A stretch of 40,547 nt of DNA from contig DATDQD010000096.1 in the NCBI GenBank assembly GCA_035292425.1, forward strand, positions 1 to 40,547, given 5' to 3'. Each line of letters starts with the position of its first letter. The first letter of the stretch is position 1. Below are positions 16,787 to 26,268 of the stretch, piece by piece. This DNA comes from SZUA-254 sp035292425. Its GTDB lineage: Bacteria > Bacteroidota > Ignavibacteria > UBA10030 > SZUA-254. The notes beneath the pieces are model-generated. The model did not search any database, had not been told where the DNA came from, and was given only the letters and a program-made list of their open reading frames with translations. The position numbers and the translations under genes were made by a program.

Positions 16787-19348
16787 CTACCTGAGGAGGA
16801 TCAGTTTTTTCATCTCCACGAAACTTCCCACCCGAAGTTTGTACACATACACCCCGCTGGTTGCCGGCAGATTCCTGTTATTTATACCATCCCACCGTGA
16901 GACATAATTACCTTCCGGCAGGTTAGCGGAAACCAGCGTAGCGACTGTACGGCCAAGAAGATCCAATACCGTCAGTGTGACATCCCCGTTCGCGTATTCG
17001 GGTGGTATGGTGTAGGCAATGATCGTCGACGGATTAAATGGATTCGGATAATTCTGCATGAGTACCGGTCGGGACGGATACGATCCGTTCCCCGGTTCCT
17101 GAAAACCGGTCAGGAGGGTATGTCCCTCTCCGAGAGAATTACCGCTGTCCCCGGCGAGATACAGGTTGACGAAATCGGGACGAAACGACGGCGGCCGGGA
17201 GTACAGCGTCTCCCATGTTTCATCGGTCAACCTGCGGAAGTTCGTACTCACGTGCTCGTAATAACTCATGACGGGTCCGACGTACGCACAAGCGCCCCCA
17301 TCCGGTTTCTCCGCAATCCACGCCCCGAGGTTTACCGGGCCGGTTCCGCCGTGGAGCACCCATCCCACGATATTCCCCGCGGGATCCGTCGGTGCGGTGT
17401 GAACGTCTGCAACGGTAAAGTCCTCCTCCCTCATGGCATTTTCGTGATCCTGGTAGAATAACCGCGGATACCAGCCGTCATACTCAAGTCCGCAGATAAA
17501 AACACATCGCAGCATGGTCCTGAGGAACGATTTCTCGGCCGCGTCGAGGGGAGTATGCAGGAGTTCCTTCTCAGAGATGGCTCCGAGCGTATCGGCAACA
17601 CCCCGGAGATGCTCGAAATACCCGACAATCATTTCGATTTGAAAACCGGAAAAACGATCTTCACTGAATTTCGCGGCACCAAGTTCAGCGTACGATTTTA
17701 CCGCCCGGTAGAAGGACGGTATCGGCTCAACGTAACTTTCCGGGAAGGAACAAACGATCCCGCCGGAGTATGATTGTTTCGCGTAGAGCAGATTGTCGTG
17801 TCTGAGCTGTGACCACGACGCCAGCTGCGTATTCATTTTTTCCTGCCACCATGACGCGGTCCTCATAAAGGCCGGAAGCGCGGAACGCTCCGCCGGCGGG
17901 CCGAGCTGACGGATCGCGTTGAGCCACGCGTTGTAGAAGGTGCTCCTCCAGAATTCCGGCTCATAGGAGTCGACGAGATAACGGACTGCCGCAAGGTTCG
18001 GGCTGTAATGGTATTGTTCCAGTTCATCTTTCAAGAGCTGGGCGGCAGCGTCGTTTCCCAGGGCAAAAAGGATATCGAGAGTTTTGGGAAGCATGCGCGG
18101 GACCTTCGCACCCTGATACCGGATTTTATCGTACACCACCGCACCGGTGGTGTATGAATCGATGACAAATCTCTGACCGAGGAGAAGAAATGAAGCGGCG
18201 GGTTCGATGCCGTCGGGAGAAATCCCATCCGACATCAGGATCTGTGAATTGATGCGTTGGATCGCATACGAACGCTTCCGGAGTGTATCCTGAAACGCCC
18301 TGAACGTGGTCACATCAAGAAGGTCGCTTGCCGAATCGATCCCGCCCGCTTCAGTGAGCATGTTGATATTCGGAAGGGTCACGTTGTCGGATTCGCCGAC
18401 AAAGAAACGTATAATATTGTCGATCTCTGCGACTCTCTCCTCTCCGCCATCGAGTTCAGCCAGCTCCGAAATCAAAACCGCGTCGATTGCCTGCCGTTGT
18501 ATTTCGGCCTCGCTCTGCGCGGGCGTGATGTTTGCGGGTGCGATCAGATACATTTCCGTTCTCCCGAGCCACATCATCGACCTGAAATACCGCGCGAGCT
18601 GGGGAAAGTTTTCGCTCGTGTAATGGCCCCTGACCGTAAACTGGCTGAAATCCACATATCTCTCTGTCCCGGAGAAGAGGGGGTACGTCGCCATCTGTTC
18701 CGCGTCGATGAGATCCAGCAACCTGTCAACTTCGGCGGCATTATCGATGAACACCGGGTGCACCTCCGGGTCGAGAAGTTTCAAGGCGACCGTAAGATAA
18801 ACATCGACATCACGGAGCGACGCCCTCATCGCCGGGAGGTGAGAGTACTTCTCCGCGATGTCATTGACACGCCCGTGGAACTGCCTGAGAAGAGTGTCGA
18901 TTTTATTATAGAGAAAATAGACTTCCGCCGTCTGGAGGATCTTATCGTACGATCTGTGGATTGCATGGAGGATCGCGTCGGTGGATACAAAGACAGGAAG
19001 ATCGGCTTTGTAGATATCAATGAGGGCATCACCGAAAGATTCCCTGCTCAGCCGTTCGGTGACGACGAAGCCGTGCTGCCCGAGGAGCTGCAACTCATAC
19101 GGGGTGAAGTTATAATGTGCATCGATGGAATCGAAGTATTCCGCAGTAGAGTACGATACGTCCACTGCCCGCTGGAATTTCCCTGCATCGTGCAGAGCGA
19201 GTAACCCCTCCGCCGTAAGGTTTTTCGTGCGTTCGAGGAAATCCCTGAAGGCCGGCTCCGAGAAAGGCTCTTCGCCCTGGCCTGCGGTGATGGTGGGGAG
19301 GAGAGTCGAGAACGCGATGAACATGATCAGATTTTTCATCTTTTTCAT
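16787..19348 (-). CDS. DUF3160 secreted protein with T9SS sorting domain
   Basis: An 853-residue protein. The start at 19348 is chosen because it follows GGGAGA and begins the signal peptide MKKMKNLIMFIAFSTLLPTI; an ATG 24 codons upstream lacks these. Residues about 60-700 match the DUF3160 family: NFTPYELQLLGQHGFVV, YKADLPVFVSTDAILHA, HRSYDKIL, and later SYTTGAVVYDKIRY, PSFYRAVKSY and GYFEHL. The sorting domain ends the protein (QNYPNPFNPSTIIAYTIP, LTVLDLLGRTVATLV, SGVYVYKLRV, KKLILLR). DUF3160 function is unknown; proteins are large, exported and helical. It is the first of three minus-strand T9SS cargo genes with short gaps (22 and 32 bp), likely one transcript. Confidence 0.9.
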   Translation of the reverse strand: MKKMKNLIMFIAFSTLLPTITAGQGEEPFSEPAFRDFLERTKNLTAEGLLALHDAGKFQRAVDVSYSTAEYFDSIDAHYNFTPYELQLLGQHGFVVTERLSRESFGDALIDIYKADLPVFVSTDAILHAIHRSYDKILQTAEVYFLYNKIDTLLRQFHGRVNDIAEKYSHLPAMRASLRDVDVYLTVALKLLDPEVHPVFIDNAAEVDRLLDLIDAEQMATYPLFSGTERYVDFSQFTVRGHYTSENFPQLARYFRSMMWLGRTEMYLIAPANITPAQSEAEIQRQAIDAVLISELAELDGGEERVAEIDNIIRFFVGESDNVTLPNINMLTEAGGIDSASDLLDVTTFRAFQDTLRKRSYAIQRINSQILMSDGISPDGIEPAASFLLLGQRFVIDSYTTGAVVYDKIRYQGAKVPRMLPKTLDILFALGNDAAAQLLKDELEQYHYSPNLAAVRYLVDSYEPEFWRSTFYNAWLNAIRQLGPPAERSALPAFMRTASWWQEKMNTQLASWSQLRHDNLLYAKQSYSGGIVCSFPESYVEPIPSFYRAVKSYAELGAAKFSEDRFSGFQIEMIVGYFEHLRGVADTLGAISEKELLHTPLDAAEKSFLRTMLRCVFICGLEYDGWYPRLFYQDHENAMREEDFTVADVHTAPTDPAGNIVGWVLHGGTGPVNLGAWIAEKPDGGACAYVGPVMSYYEHVSTNFRRLTDETWETLYSRPPSFRPDFVNLYLAGDSGNSLGEGHTLLTGFQEPGNGSYPSRPVLMQNYPNPFNPSTIIAYTIPPEYANGDVTLTVLDLLGRTVATLVSANLPEGNYVSRWDGINNRNLPATSGVYVYKLRVGSFVEMKKLILLR

Positions 19349-19391
19349 GTCGGTCTCCCTATGTCGTCGTACAACTGAGGTGGGTATGAAC

Positions 19392-19420
19392 AAGGTAATG
19401 GAATTATTCCGCAAGGTCAA
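19392..19420 (-). promoter_or_regulatory. Candidate promoter for the three minus-strand T9SS cargo genes
   Basis: On the minus strand, TTGACC (19420-19415), a 17-nt spacer and TACCTT (19397-19392) lie about 44 bp before the DUF3160 start codon. The -35 element is good and the -10 moderate. A run of G residues (19457-19463) lies further upstream within this divergent region. Confidence 0.4.
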
Positions 19421-19548
19421 GAATCATCACAATCCATTTCTTAATTTTGGATTTTTGGGGGGGCGGACAAATCACCAGGATTGATGTAAAATGGGACAAT
19501 AACGTGGTATGAATTTTCGTCCGGAAACTCCCGGATGGACTCGCCCTA

Positions 19549-19576
19549 TTGACCCCAAATTATTTCTTTATATATT
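19549..19576 (+). promoter_or_regulatory. Candidate promoter for the giant beta-helix gene
   Basis: TTGACC (19549-19554), a 16-nt AT-rich spacer and TATATT (19571-19576) lie 54 bp before the start codon at 19631, divergent from the T9SS run. A GAAAGG ribosome binding site follows at about 19615-19621. Confidence 0.5.
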
Positions 19577-19630
19577 GCCGGAGATCCCATCAGATCAGCG
19601 ACGCCCATCACGAACGAAAGGTCAACCCCC

Positions 19631-22600
19631 ATGCGGAAGACTTTGTTCTTTGCACTCCTCCTCGCCTGTATCCTGAACCAACCGACCGTTGCGCAACAAG
19701 GCCGGGAAGCGGTCTCTCCCCCGGATCAACCGGGCCCCGACAGATTCGAAATGCACGAAGTGGACGGGGTTTTCGCAATTGTACGTTCCGCGGCGGGTCC
19801 GTACCGTTCGATCGACGATCTGCCCCCCCTTGTTCGATCACGATTGAAGGATACCGCTGCGCCCCCGATCGATCGGACGACGATAAATTCCATCGCAACG
19901 ACATTCCTCGTCTCCGACGCGAGCGATGCTCCCGACCCGGACCTCAATGACGGACTCTACGCTCCGCCCACACTCCGCTCCGCGATCGATAACGCCAATC
20001 ACCTGGGAGGAGCCCACGCCATCGTGTTCGCGCCGGGCCTGACCGTCATCCAGCCGTTATTGCAGCTGTCGGCCATTCAGGGTCCGGTGAACATCGATGG
20101 AACGGTCGCGGCGGGAAAAATCATCCTGGATGGGTCGCTCGGGCCGGTCAATAGTTTCGGCCTCCTGCTCGGGGGAACATCGACGGTCCGGAACATGCAC
20201 TTCAGGAGCTGGTCCAACCTGGGGCTGGCTCTCAGCGGGGGAGCTGCAAATTCCATCATCCAGAAAAATGTATTCTCCCTCAACAATATCGGTCTGAACG
20301 TAAATTCGGCCAACACGTTGATCGGAGGAGAAAATCCGGACGACCGGAACCTCGCCTACGGGAACATGCAGGACGGCATCGACGTCGTCTTTGCCGACGA
20401 CAATACCGTCCAGCACAATTTCTGCGGGACCCCGGACGGCCTCACGGCAAATCCCAACGCCTCCTCCGGGGTCTACGTGATGGGCCAGCGCACGCGCGTC
20501 CTGGGAAACCTTCTCTCCGGAAATAACGACCTGGGTCTTGAGATCAGTCAGTATTCCGTCAACACCCTCGTGCGCGACAACATCATCGGCGCGGATTCCT
20601 CGCGCCGGGGAAGGTTGCCGAACAACGGCGACGGCATCAAGACCTTTGCCTTCAGGGATTCCATCATTAATAACGTTATCACCGGGAATGCGTACGGGAT
20701 CACCATGCTGGGCCAGGCCGCCGAAACTTTCATCCACGGGAACATCATCGGTCCGAACGGAACCCTCGACAGCCTGTTCGGGAACCTGTACGACGGCTTG
20801 CAGATCCTCGGAGCCAACGCCGTCATCGACAGCAATATCGTCAGCGGCAACAAATACAACGGCATAAAGATCACCGGACACGGCGGGGCGGTCGTCCGGC
20901 GCAACATGATCGGCACCGACCCCACCGGAACGCTCGATTGGGGCAATACCATCGCGGGCATCTTTATCCTGACGGACACCAATACCATCGGCGGACCGTC
21001 GCCCGGCGATCGCAATGTCCTGTCCGGCAATGACGGCGCCGGGATCGAAATGTACGGCGGCATTCAAATCGTCATCGGCGATACATCGACCCGAAACTAT
21101 GTGCGGGGAAACGTCATCCAAAATAATCTGATCGGCACGGATATCACGGGGACCCTCAGTCTGCCGAATTATACCGGTCTGTTCATGAACGGATATATCG
21201 ACAGCAACTTCGTACGGAACAATCTCATCTCCGGCAACCGTAATCACGGCGTCTGGACGCGGCGGACTCCCTCCGCCCCCTCCCGCAATCTCTTTCAGGG
21301 TAATCGTATCGGCACGCAGGTCGACGGCATCTCGCCGCTCCCGAACGACAGCGCGGGCGTGATGATCGACAGCGCCGACGTCAATCTCATCGGCGGAGCG
21401 GACGAGGCCGATGCCAACATCATCGCGTTCCATCAATTGCCGGGCATCGCGATCAAGGCTGGACGGGGAATCGCGGTCATGCGAAACTCCATTTTCGGCA
21501 ATAGAGGCCTCGGCATTGACCTTGGCAACGACGGCCCGACGCTCAACGACTCCGCCGATGTTGACAGCGGGGCGAACGGCCTCCAGAACTTCCCGCGGAT
21601 TACCTGGCTCGACCCGGCCGGCGGTTCGACGACCGTGAAAGGACACCTCCGCTCCCTGCCGGAAACGGATTACCGTCTCGATTTCTACACGAACGACGAA
21701 GCGGACACGACGGGCTTCGGCGAAGGGCAGACCTTTCAGTACACCGTCGACATCCACACCGATACGGGCGGGATGGCCACCTTTGAAGTGATCATCCCGG
21801 GTGCTCATGGCCGTGTGGTCGCCACGGCGACCCATCCGGACCTCGGGACTTCCGAGTTCTCAAAATCGCTGCTGGTCGTTAATTCCGTCGCCGACCGGCC
21901 GGCCGTAAACCCCACCGGCGGCACCGCCGCCACATCGGGACCGCAGGTCAACGGTGTCCCGGAAGTGACGCTTCGGTCCGCGATCCAGGCGTCGAACCAC
22001 ATCGACGGCGAGGACGACATCGTGTTCAATATTCCGGGCCCGGACCCGTATTTCATCCAACCGCAGAGTCCCTACCCGGCCGTCTCGGGTGATATCGTCG
22101 TCGACGGCTCTACTCAGCCGAATTACGATTCCACCGCAGTTCCCGTGATCCGACTGCTGGGATCCGCCGCCGGGCCGACGGCCGACGGCCTTCACCTGAT
22201 GGGAGAGCTCTCGTCGGTCCGTGCGCTCCACATTTCGGGCTTCCCCGGGGACGGGATCCGGATGGACGGCGGCCACCTGAGGCTGACCTGGATGACGACC
22301 AGCGGCAACAAGGGTTGCGGCGTCCGGGCGGCGAAGGATGTCACGCTCGCGGGCGCGTGCATCTTCAGCTCCAACGGCCCGTCGACCGACCTGGGCTCGA
22401 TCGAATGTACGGCGCCCGACCTGGCCGGGCTTTGGCTGGCAGGGCGGCTGAGAGGGAGTGGACGGGTGACCGCCTCGGGCAATTGCGGTTCGGGAATCCA
22501 CAACGACGGATTGGCGGACACCGCGGAGAGCTGGATCGACCTCGAAGCCGACGTCACGACGGACGACAACGGTTTGCACGGGATCTTTTCAAGCAACGAC

Positions 22601-25279
22601 GTCACGCTGAAGGGTGATAAATTCGAGTTTCTCTCCAACGGTTCGCCCGCCTGGCTCGGCGCGGGAATATATCTCGCCGGCGGCCAATTAATCATCGATG
22701 CCACGGGGACGGCGGATACACTTCCGATCCGGGCGAACGGCAATTCCCTCCACGGAATTTCCTCCTACGTCGGACCCGTAACGCTCAAAGGGCGGTCCCA
22801 GTTCAACAACAACGGGGCGGGTGTTTCCGAGGTACGCTGTTTCAACAACGTCATCACCGGGCTGGTCGCGGAAGGGAGCATACACGCGAACACCATCGAG
22901 GCGATCGGCAACGGGTACGACGGGATCAGGGCCGGCCGATCGCTCTTCGTGGACGGCGACCTGACCGTGAAAAACCAACCCGGCCGGGGAGTCTGGGCGA
23001 TCGACAATATTCAGCTCGATGGCGCACAACACCTGCTGGAAAACAACCGGGACCAGGCCATGTGGGCGGCAAACGGCTGGATCGACGTGAAGGGCGTCCT
23101 GACGGTCAGGGACAACAAGATCGGCGGACGGCACGGAAGGGAGAGCGGGCCGCCTGACCTGGCCGACGCGGTCGTGGGTGCGGTGCTTGCCTACCGGGAT
23201 TTCAGGGGGGAGGACGTGATCATCGAGAACAACGAACCCGCGGGACTTTCCGCCTGGCGGGATCTTCTGATACGCGGAAACGCGACCGTCCGCCACAACG
23301 CCCTTCGCGGCATTTTCGCCATGGGTACGGCGATCCTCGAAGGGGAGTCGCACATCATATCTGACAACGGCGGCGACGGTTTCTCCGTCAACAACGGGAC
23401 GATCCAGGTGACCGGCCGCCTGGTCGTCGAGAGAAACGGGGCCGATCCCGGGCTCGTCCCGGCCGGCGAAGGTTACGGAATCAACGCGCAGATCGTCGAG
23501 ATCCGGGACGCCACGATCCGCGACAATGCGCTCCACGGCGTCGTGGGATACACGAAGATTCTCATTCAAGGCCGGGGTATCATCACCGGGAACGGCGGCT
23601 CCGGCCTGGCATCAAATCATTTCGTATCGATAGCGGGGGGACGCGTCTGCGACAACGCGGGATATGGCATCCTTTCACCGGTAGTCCGAATGAGTGGAAC
23701 GCAGGTCTGCAACAATGGGGTGGGAGGGATATCCGGGAGGGTTGCCGGTCCCGCTCCCGGCCTGTCTGCTGCGTTCGCTCCGTCTGGGGCGGCATCGGCC
23801 GCCCTCTCCGGCAGTATCGTGGGGGGCAGTTCCATCGACGCCAACACCGGAGACGGCATCGCGGTCGATAATCTCCTGCCGTTTCAGATCTCGGGGTCGA
23901 ACATCTTCGGCAATACCGGTTTCGGGGTGAACAACGAGGGCCCCGGGCCGGTCATCGCCGACGGAAACTGGTGGGGTTCGCCATCGGGTCCCGGGGGAGC
24001 GATAGGAGGATCGGTCCAGGCTTCGACCTGGTTATCAACACCGGTCGCGATCTACGCCGGCACTGCGGTCGATTCCGTCTTCGTCCTGCCGGGCGAAGTG
24101 GATTCTCTCCATCTCGCCGTCGCCAATTGGTCGAATCCGGAAGATTCCCTCTCGGTGAGCATCGCCGACGACAATGGATGGATTACGCCGGTGGTCTCGC
24201 AGACCGTCTTTCTGCAAGACTCGACCCCGGCTGTGATATCCTCCCCGTTCAATATTCCGCCTGCGGCGAGCATTGGAGAGGTGTCGCGCGTGGTTATTAC
24301 GGCCGGATCGCTCTCCAATCCGGGTCAAACTGCTGCAGATACGTTCCACTTCGTGGTCTACCAACCGGCGCTTTCGGAAGTGACAATCCTCCGCGATACA
24401 TCGGTCGCTTATCCGGGCGACACACTGCATCTCGCCGCCATCGGCTTCGATCAGACAGGGCGCGAGTGGCCCCTCATCCCGCAATGGAGCGCCGCTGGGG
24501 GCACGATTACGACCGAAGGCGTCTACATCGCGGGCCCCGACACCGGCATGTTCATCGTCGCCGTGAGCGATTCGGTCACGACACTGGCCGACTCCGCTGT
24601 TATCCGGATTCTGCAGCCGGCAGAGAGTTTTACGCCTCCCGTGCTCGGCCTGAGCACTTCCTCGGTGGCGATGGGAGATGTCCCTGTCGGGACGCGGGAT
24701 TCGGTGCCGGTTTCGATGACCAACACGTCCGGCGATATCCTCCGGATCGATTCGATCCGTACCCGCACCGCCCACTTCAGCGCGATCTATTACCCGGACG
24801 TGACGCAGCTTCGCCTCGGCGATACACTGGAGCTGTTGATCGAATTCGCCCCGGATTCGATCCGGTCGTACGAGGACACCCTATTCATCTTCAGCAACGC
24901 AACGGTCTCCCCCGCAATCGTGTCGATAAACGGCAACGGCGCCGTTACCGGCGTGGCCGCGGAGGACCGGGGCATCCCGGCGACATACACTCTGGAGCAA
25001 AACTACCCGAATCCCTTCAATCCGGCCACAACGCTTGCCTACGGAATACCGACCCGCAGCAGGGTGACGCTGAGAATCTACGACGTCCTGGGACGGGAGG
25101 TCATCACGTTGGTCGACGACGTTCTGGACGCAGGGTATGGATCTGTCCTCTGGAACTCCGTCAACGGACACGGGCTCCCGATATCCAGCGGCATCTATTT
25201 CTATCGTCTCGATGCCGCGGGCACGACAGACGTTCACACGTCGTTCACGCAGGTGAGGAAGATGCTGTTGTTGCGATAG
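19631..25279 (+). CDS. Giant parallel beta-helix surface protein with T9SS sorting domain
   Basis: An 1882-residue protein with a signal peptide (MRKTLFFALLLACILNQPTVAQ). It has two CSLREA-type openings (TLRSAIDNANHLGGAHAIVF near residue 117; VTLRSAIQASNHIDGEDDIV near 780), each leading a right-handed parallel beta-helix. The first helix (about 160-640) is rich in NxISGNxxxGI and IGTDxTGT rungs; the second (about 840-1450) ends in DGNWWGSPSGPGG, a common beta-helix cap. Then come two Ig-like or beta domains (about 1480-1665), a choice-of-anchor/ASH-like domain (SSVAMGDVPVGTRDSVPVSM, from about 1670), and the sorting domain (QNYPNPFNPATTLAYGIP, VTLRIYDVLGREVITLV, SGIYFYRLD, RKMLLLR). No pectate-lyase catalytic set is obvious. 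It is probably a surface adhesin or polysaccharide-binding protein; function is inferred only from fold. Confidence 0.9.
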   Translation: MRKTLFFALLLACILNQPTVAQQGREAVSPPDQPGPDRFEMHEVDGVFAIVRSAAGPYRSIDDLPPLVRSRLKDTAAPPIDRTTINSIATTFLVSDASDAPDPDLNDGLYAPPTLRSAIDNANHLGGAHAIVFAPGLTVIQPLLQLSAIQGPVNIDGTVAAGKIILDGSLGPVNSFGLLLGGTSTVRNMHFRSWSNLGLALSGGAANSIIQKNVFSLNNIGLNVNSANTLIGGENPDDRNLAYGNMQDGIDVVFADDNTVQHNFCGTPDGLTANPNASSGVYVMGQRTRVLGNLLSGNNDLGLEISQYSVNTLVRDNIIGADSSRRGRLPNNGDGIKTFAFRDSIINNVITGNAYGITMLGQAAETFIHGNIIGPNGTLDSLFGNLYDGLQILGANAVIDSNIVSGNKYNGIKITGHGGAVVRRNMIGTDPTGTLDWGNTIAGIFILTDTNTIGGPSPGDRNVLSGNDGAGIEMYGGIQIVIGDTSTRNYVRGNVIQNNLIGTDITGTLSLPNYTGLFMNGYIDSNFVRNNLISGNRNHGVWTRRTPSAPSRNLFQGNRIGTQVDGISPLPNDSAGVMIDSADVNLIGGADEADANIIAFHQLPGIAIKAGRGIAVMRNSIFGNRGLGIDLGNDGPTLNDSADVDSGANGLQNFPRITWLDPAGGSTTVKGHLRSLPETDYRLDFYTNDEADTTGFGEGQTFQYTVDIHTDTGGMATFEVIIPGAHGRVVATATHPDLGTSEFSKSLLVVNSVADRPAVNPTGGTAATSGPQVNGVPEVTLRSAIQASNHIDGEDDIVFNIPGPDPYFIQPQSPYPAVSGDIVVDGSTQPNYDSTAVPVIRLLGSAAGPTADGLHLMGELSSVRALHISGFPGDGIRMDGGHLRLTWMTTSGNKGCGVRAAKDVTLAGACIFSSNGPSTDLGSIECTAPDLAGLWLAGRLRGSGRVTASGNCGSGIHNDGLADTAESWIDLEADVTTDDNGLHGIFSSNDVTLKGDKFEFLSNGSPAWLGAGIYLAGGQLIIDATGTADTLPIRANGNSLHGISSYVGPVTLKGRSQFNNNGAGVSEVRCFNNVITGLVAEGSIHANTIEAIGNGYDGIRAGRSLFVDGDLTVKNQPGRGVWAIDNIQLDGAQHLLENNRDQAMWAANGWIDVKGVLTVRDNKIGGRHGRESGPPDLADAVVGAVLAYRDFRGEDVIIENNEPAGLSAWRDLLIRGNATVRHNALRGIFAMGTAILEGESHIISDNGGDGFSVNNGTIQVTGRLVVERNGADPGLVPAGEGYGINAQIVEIRDATIRDNALHGVVGYTKILIQGRGIITGNGGSGLASNHFVSIAGGRVCDNAGYGILSPVVRMSGTQVCNNGVGGISGRVAGPAPGLSAAFAPSGAASAALSGSIVGGSSIDANTGDGIAVDNLLPFQISGSNIFGNTGFGVNNEGPGPVIADGNWWGSPSGPGGAIGGSVQASTWLSTPVAIYAGTAVDSVFVLPGEVDSLHLAVANWSNPEDSLSVSIADDNGWITPVVSQTVFLQDSTPAVISSPFNIPPAASIGEVSRVVITAGSLSNPGQTAADTFHFVVYQPALSEVTILRDTSVAYPGDTLHLAAIGFDQTGREWPLIPQWSAAGGTITTEGVYIAGPDTGMFIVAVSDSVTTLADSAVIRILQPAESFTPPVLGLSTSSVAMGDVPVGTRDSVPVSMTNTSGDILRIDSIRTRTAHFSAIYYPDVTQLRLGDTLELLIEFAPDSIRSYEDTLFIFSNATVSPAIVSINGNGAVTGVAAEDRGIPATYTLEQNYPNPFNPATTLAYGIPTRSRVTLRIYDVLGREVITLVDDVLDAGYGSVLWNSVNGHGLPISSGIYFYRLDAAGTTDVHTSFTQVRKMLLLR

Positions 25280-25350
25280 TATCAGGCAGCCTGCCGGGGA
25301 GTGGTCGATCGGCAATACCCGGAGGGACCCCGGATGGGGTTGGCCGAAGA

Positions 25351-25367
25351 TCTCGCCCGGGGCGAGA
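25351..25367 (+). terminator. Hairpin downstream of the beta-helix gene
   Basis: A perfect 7-bp stem TCTCGCC/GGCGAGA (25351-25357, 25361-25367) with a 3-nt loop lies 72 bp after the stop codon. There is no T tract, so termination is uncertain. Confidence 0.3.
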
Positions 25368-25400
25368 ATATGAAGTCCATCCGAGGGCAAATCCACCCTC

Positions 25401-25429
25401 TTGAATATCGCCTGTCCCCGGCTTATATT
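25401..25429 (+). promoter_or_regulatory. Sigma70-like promoter immediately before the small gene at 25438
   Basis: TTGAAT (25401-25406), a 17-nt spacer and TATATT (25424-25429) form a good promoter match. The expected transcription start, near 25436, is almost at the ATG (25438), which implies a leaderless or nearly leaderless message. Confidence 0.5.
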
Positions 25430-25437
25430 AGGTCACC

Positions 25438-25659
25438 ATGTCCACAGACCCGAAACCCCACCCCAATCACAAGGAGTACATTCGAATTCTACGCCGGATG
25501 ACATCGGAGCAGCGACTGCTCAAAGCATTTGAGTTGACGGACCTTGGGAGACGCCTTTTCATGGATGGCCTCCGCCGCCGGCATCCCCGGCTCGCCGGTC
25601 AGCAGTTACGAGCCCTCTACCTGGAACGCCTCTCCCTATGTCACAACAGGAATTATTGA
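25438..25659 (+). CDS. Small conserved-looking protein paired with a nucleotidyltransferase
   Basis: A 73-residue, charged, helical protein: EYIRILRRMTSEQRLLKAFE, then LTDLGRRLFMDGLRRRHPRL, ending LERLSLCHNRNY. I recall similar small proteins, with the same MTxEQRLLKAFEL and CHNRNY ends, next to nucleotidyltransferase-like genes in other bacteria, but I cannot name a characterised family. Its last 22 nt overlap the next gene, so translation is likely coupled. A small helical partner overlapping a nucleotidyltransferase fold suggests a toxin-antitoxin-like or regulatory pair; this is inference only. The promoter lies so close that the message may be leaderless. An internal ATG at 25498 would remove conserved-looking residues. 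Confidence 0.75.
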   Translation: MSTDPKPHPNHKEYIRILRRMTSEQRLLKAFELTDLGRRLFMDGLRRRHPRLAGQQLRALYLERLSLCHNRNY

Positions 25660-26201
25660 AACGGGTCATCCGCGCGCTCGAGGATTCCGGGTGTGAGTAC
25701 ATGATCACCGGTTCCTTCGCATCCAGCCTGCAGGGCGAACCACGTCTCACGCATGATATCGACCTCGTCGTCCTCATTCCGCCGGAGGCCATCGACAAAC
25801 TGACCGGCCACTTCCCGGCCCCGGATTATTATCTTGAGGGAGATCAGATGAAAGCGGCGATCAGGGAGAGGACCATGTTCAGTGTCCTGCACATCGCCGA
25901 GGGAGACAAGGTGGATTTTTGGATGATGACCCCGGATCCCTTCGACACATCGCGATTCAACAGAAAAATACGAGAGAGTGTCCTCGGGGGGAATCTCGTC
26001 GTCTCGGCACCCGAGGACACCATTCTCGCGAAACTCCGATGGGCCAAACTCTCGGGCGGCAGCGAGAAACAGTATCGCGATGCATTGAGGGTGTATGAAG
26101 TTCAGCGCGACCTGCTGGATCTTGTTTACATACAGGAGTGGGCGACAACGCTCGGCGTGGAGGCCGACTGGGAACGGATCCGCCGGGAGGCGGATGTATG
26201 A
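25638..26201 (+). CDS. Nucleotidyltransferase-fold protein
   Basis: A 187-residue soluble protein. MITGSFASSLQGEPRLTHDI followed by DLVVLI gives the nucleotidyltransferase signature: a GS motif, then DxD (HDIDLVV), with a third acidic position likely at KVDFWMM. The tail SAPEDTILAKLRWAKLSGGS followed by EKQYRDALRV is typical of DUF6036/AbiEii-like nucleotidyltransferases, where K and D contact the helical half. Such proteins may add nucleotides to RNA or protein targets, and several are toxins, but this one is not assigned. It overlaps the preceding 73-residue gene by 22 nt with no good ribosome site of its own, consistent with coupling. A strong hairpin follows the stop. Confidence 0.85.
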   Translation: MSQQELLKRVIRALEDSGCEYMITGSFASSLQGEPRLTHDIDLVVLIPPEAIDKLTGHFPAPDYYLEGDQMKAAIRERTMFSVLHIAEGDKVDFWMMTPDPFDTSRFNRKIRESVLGGNLVVSAPEDTILAKLRWAKLSGGSEKQYRDALRVYEVQRDLLDLVYIQEWATTLGVEADWERIRREADV

Positions 26202-26234
26202 GAAGAAGTCAAATGGCAGAACTGCCGGATAACG

Positions 26235-26262
26235 AAATGGCCCGGATATCCCGGGCCATTTT
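26235..26262 (+). terminator. Terminator-like hairpin after the nucleotidyltransferase gene
   Basis: A perfect 11-bp stem, AAATGGCCCGG (26235-26245) with CCGGGCCATTT (26251-26261), and a 5-nt loop lie 33 bp after the stop codon. A four-T run (26259-26262) ends the stem. It should terminate in the plus direction; the A run on the other side could make it bidirectional. Confidence 0.6.
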
Positions 26263-26268
26263 CGCTTG

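Noticed and set aside
20057..21835. 592-residue minus-strand frame inside the beta-helix gene
   Set aside because: A shadow of the repetitive beta-helix coding sequence with Asp/Val/Arg-rich translation and no ribosome site.
19631..25279. CRISPR-like or tandem DNA repeat suggested by recurring motifs in the beta-helix gene
   Set aside because: The recurrence is at protein level (beta-helix rungs of variable spacing) and not exact DNA repeats with spacers.
23971..25404. 477-residue plus-strand frame overlapping the end of the beta-helix gene
   Set aside because: Arg/Gly-rich out-of-frame translation; the in-frame reading carries the sorting domain and a proper stop.
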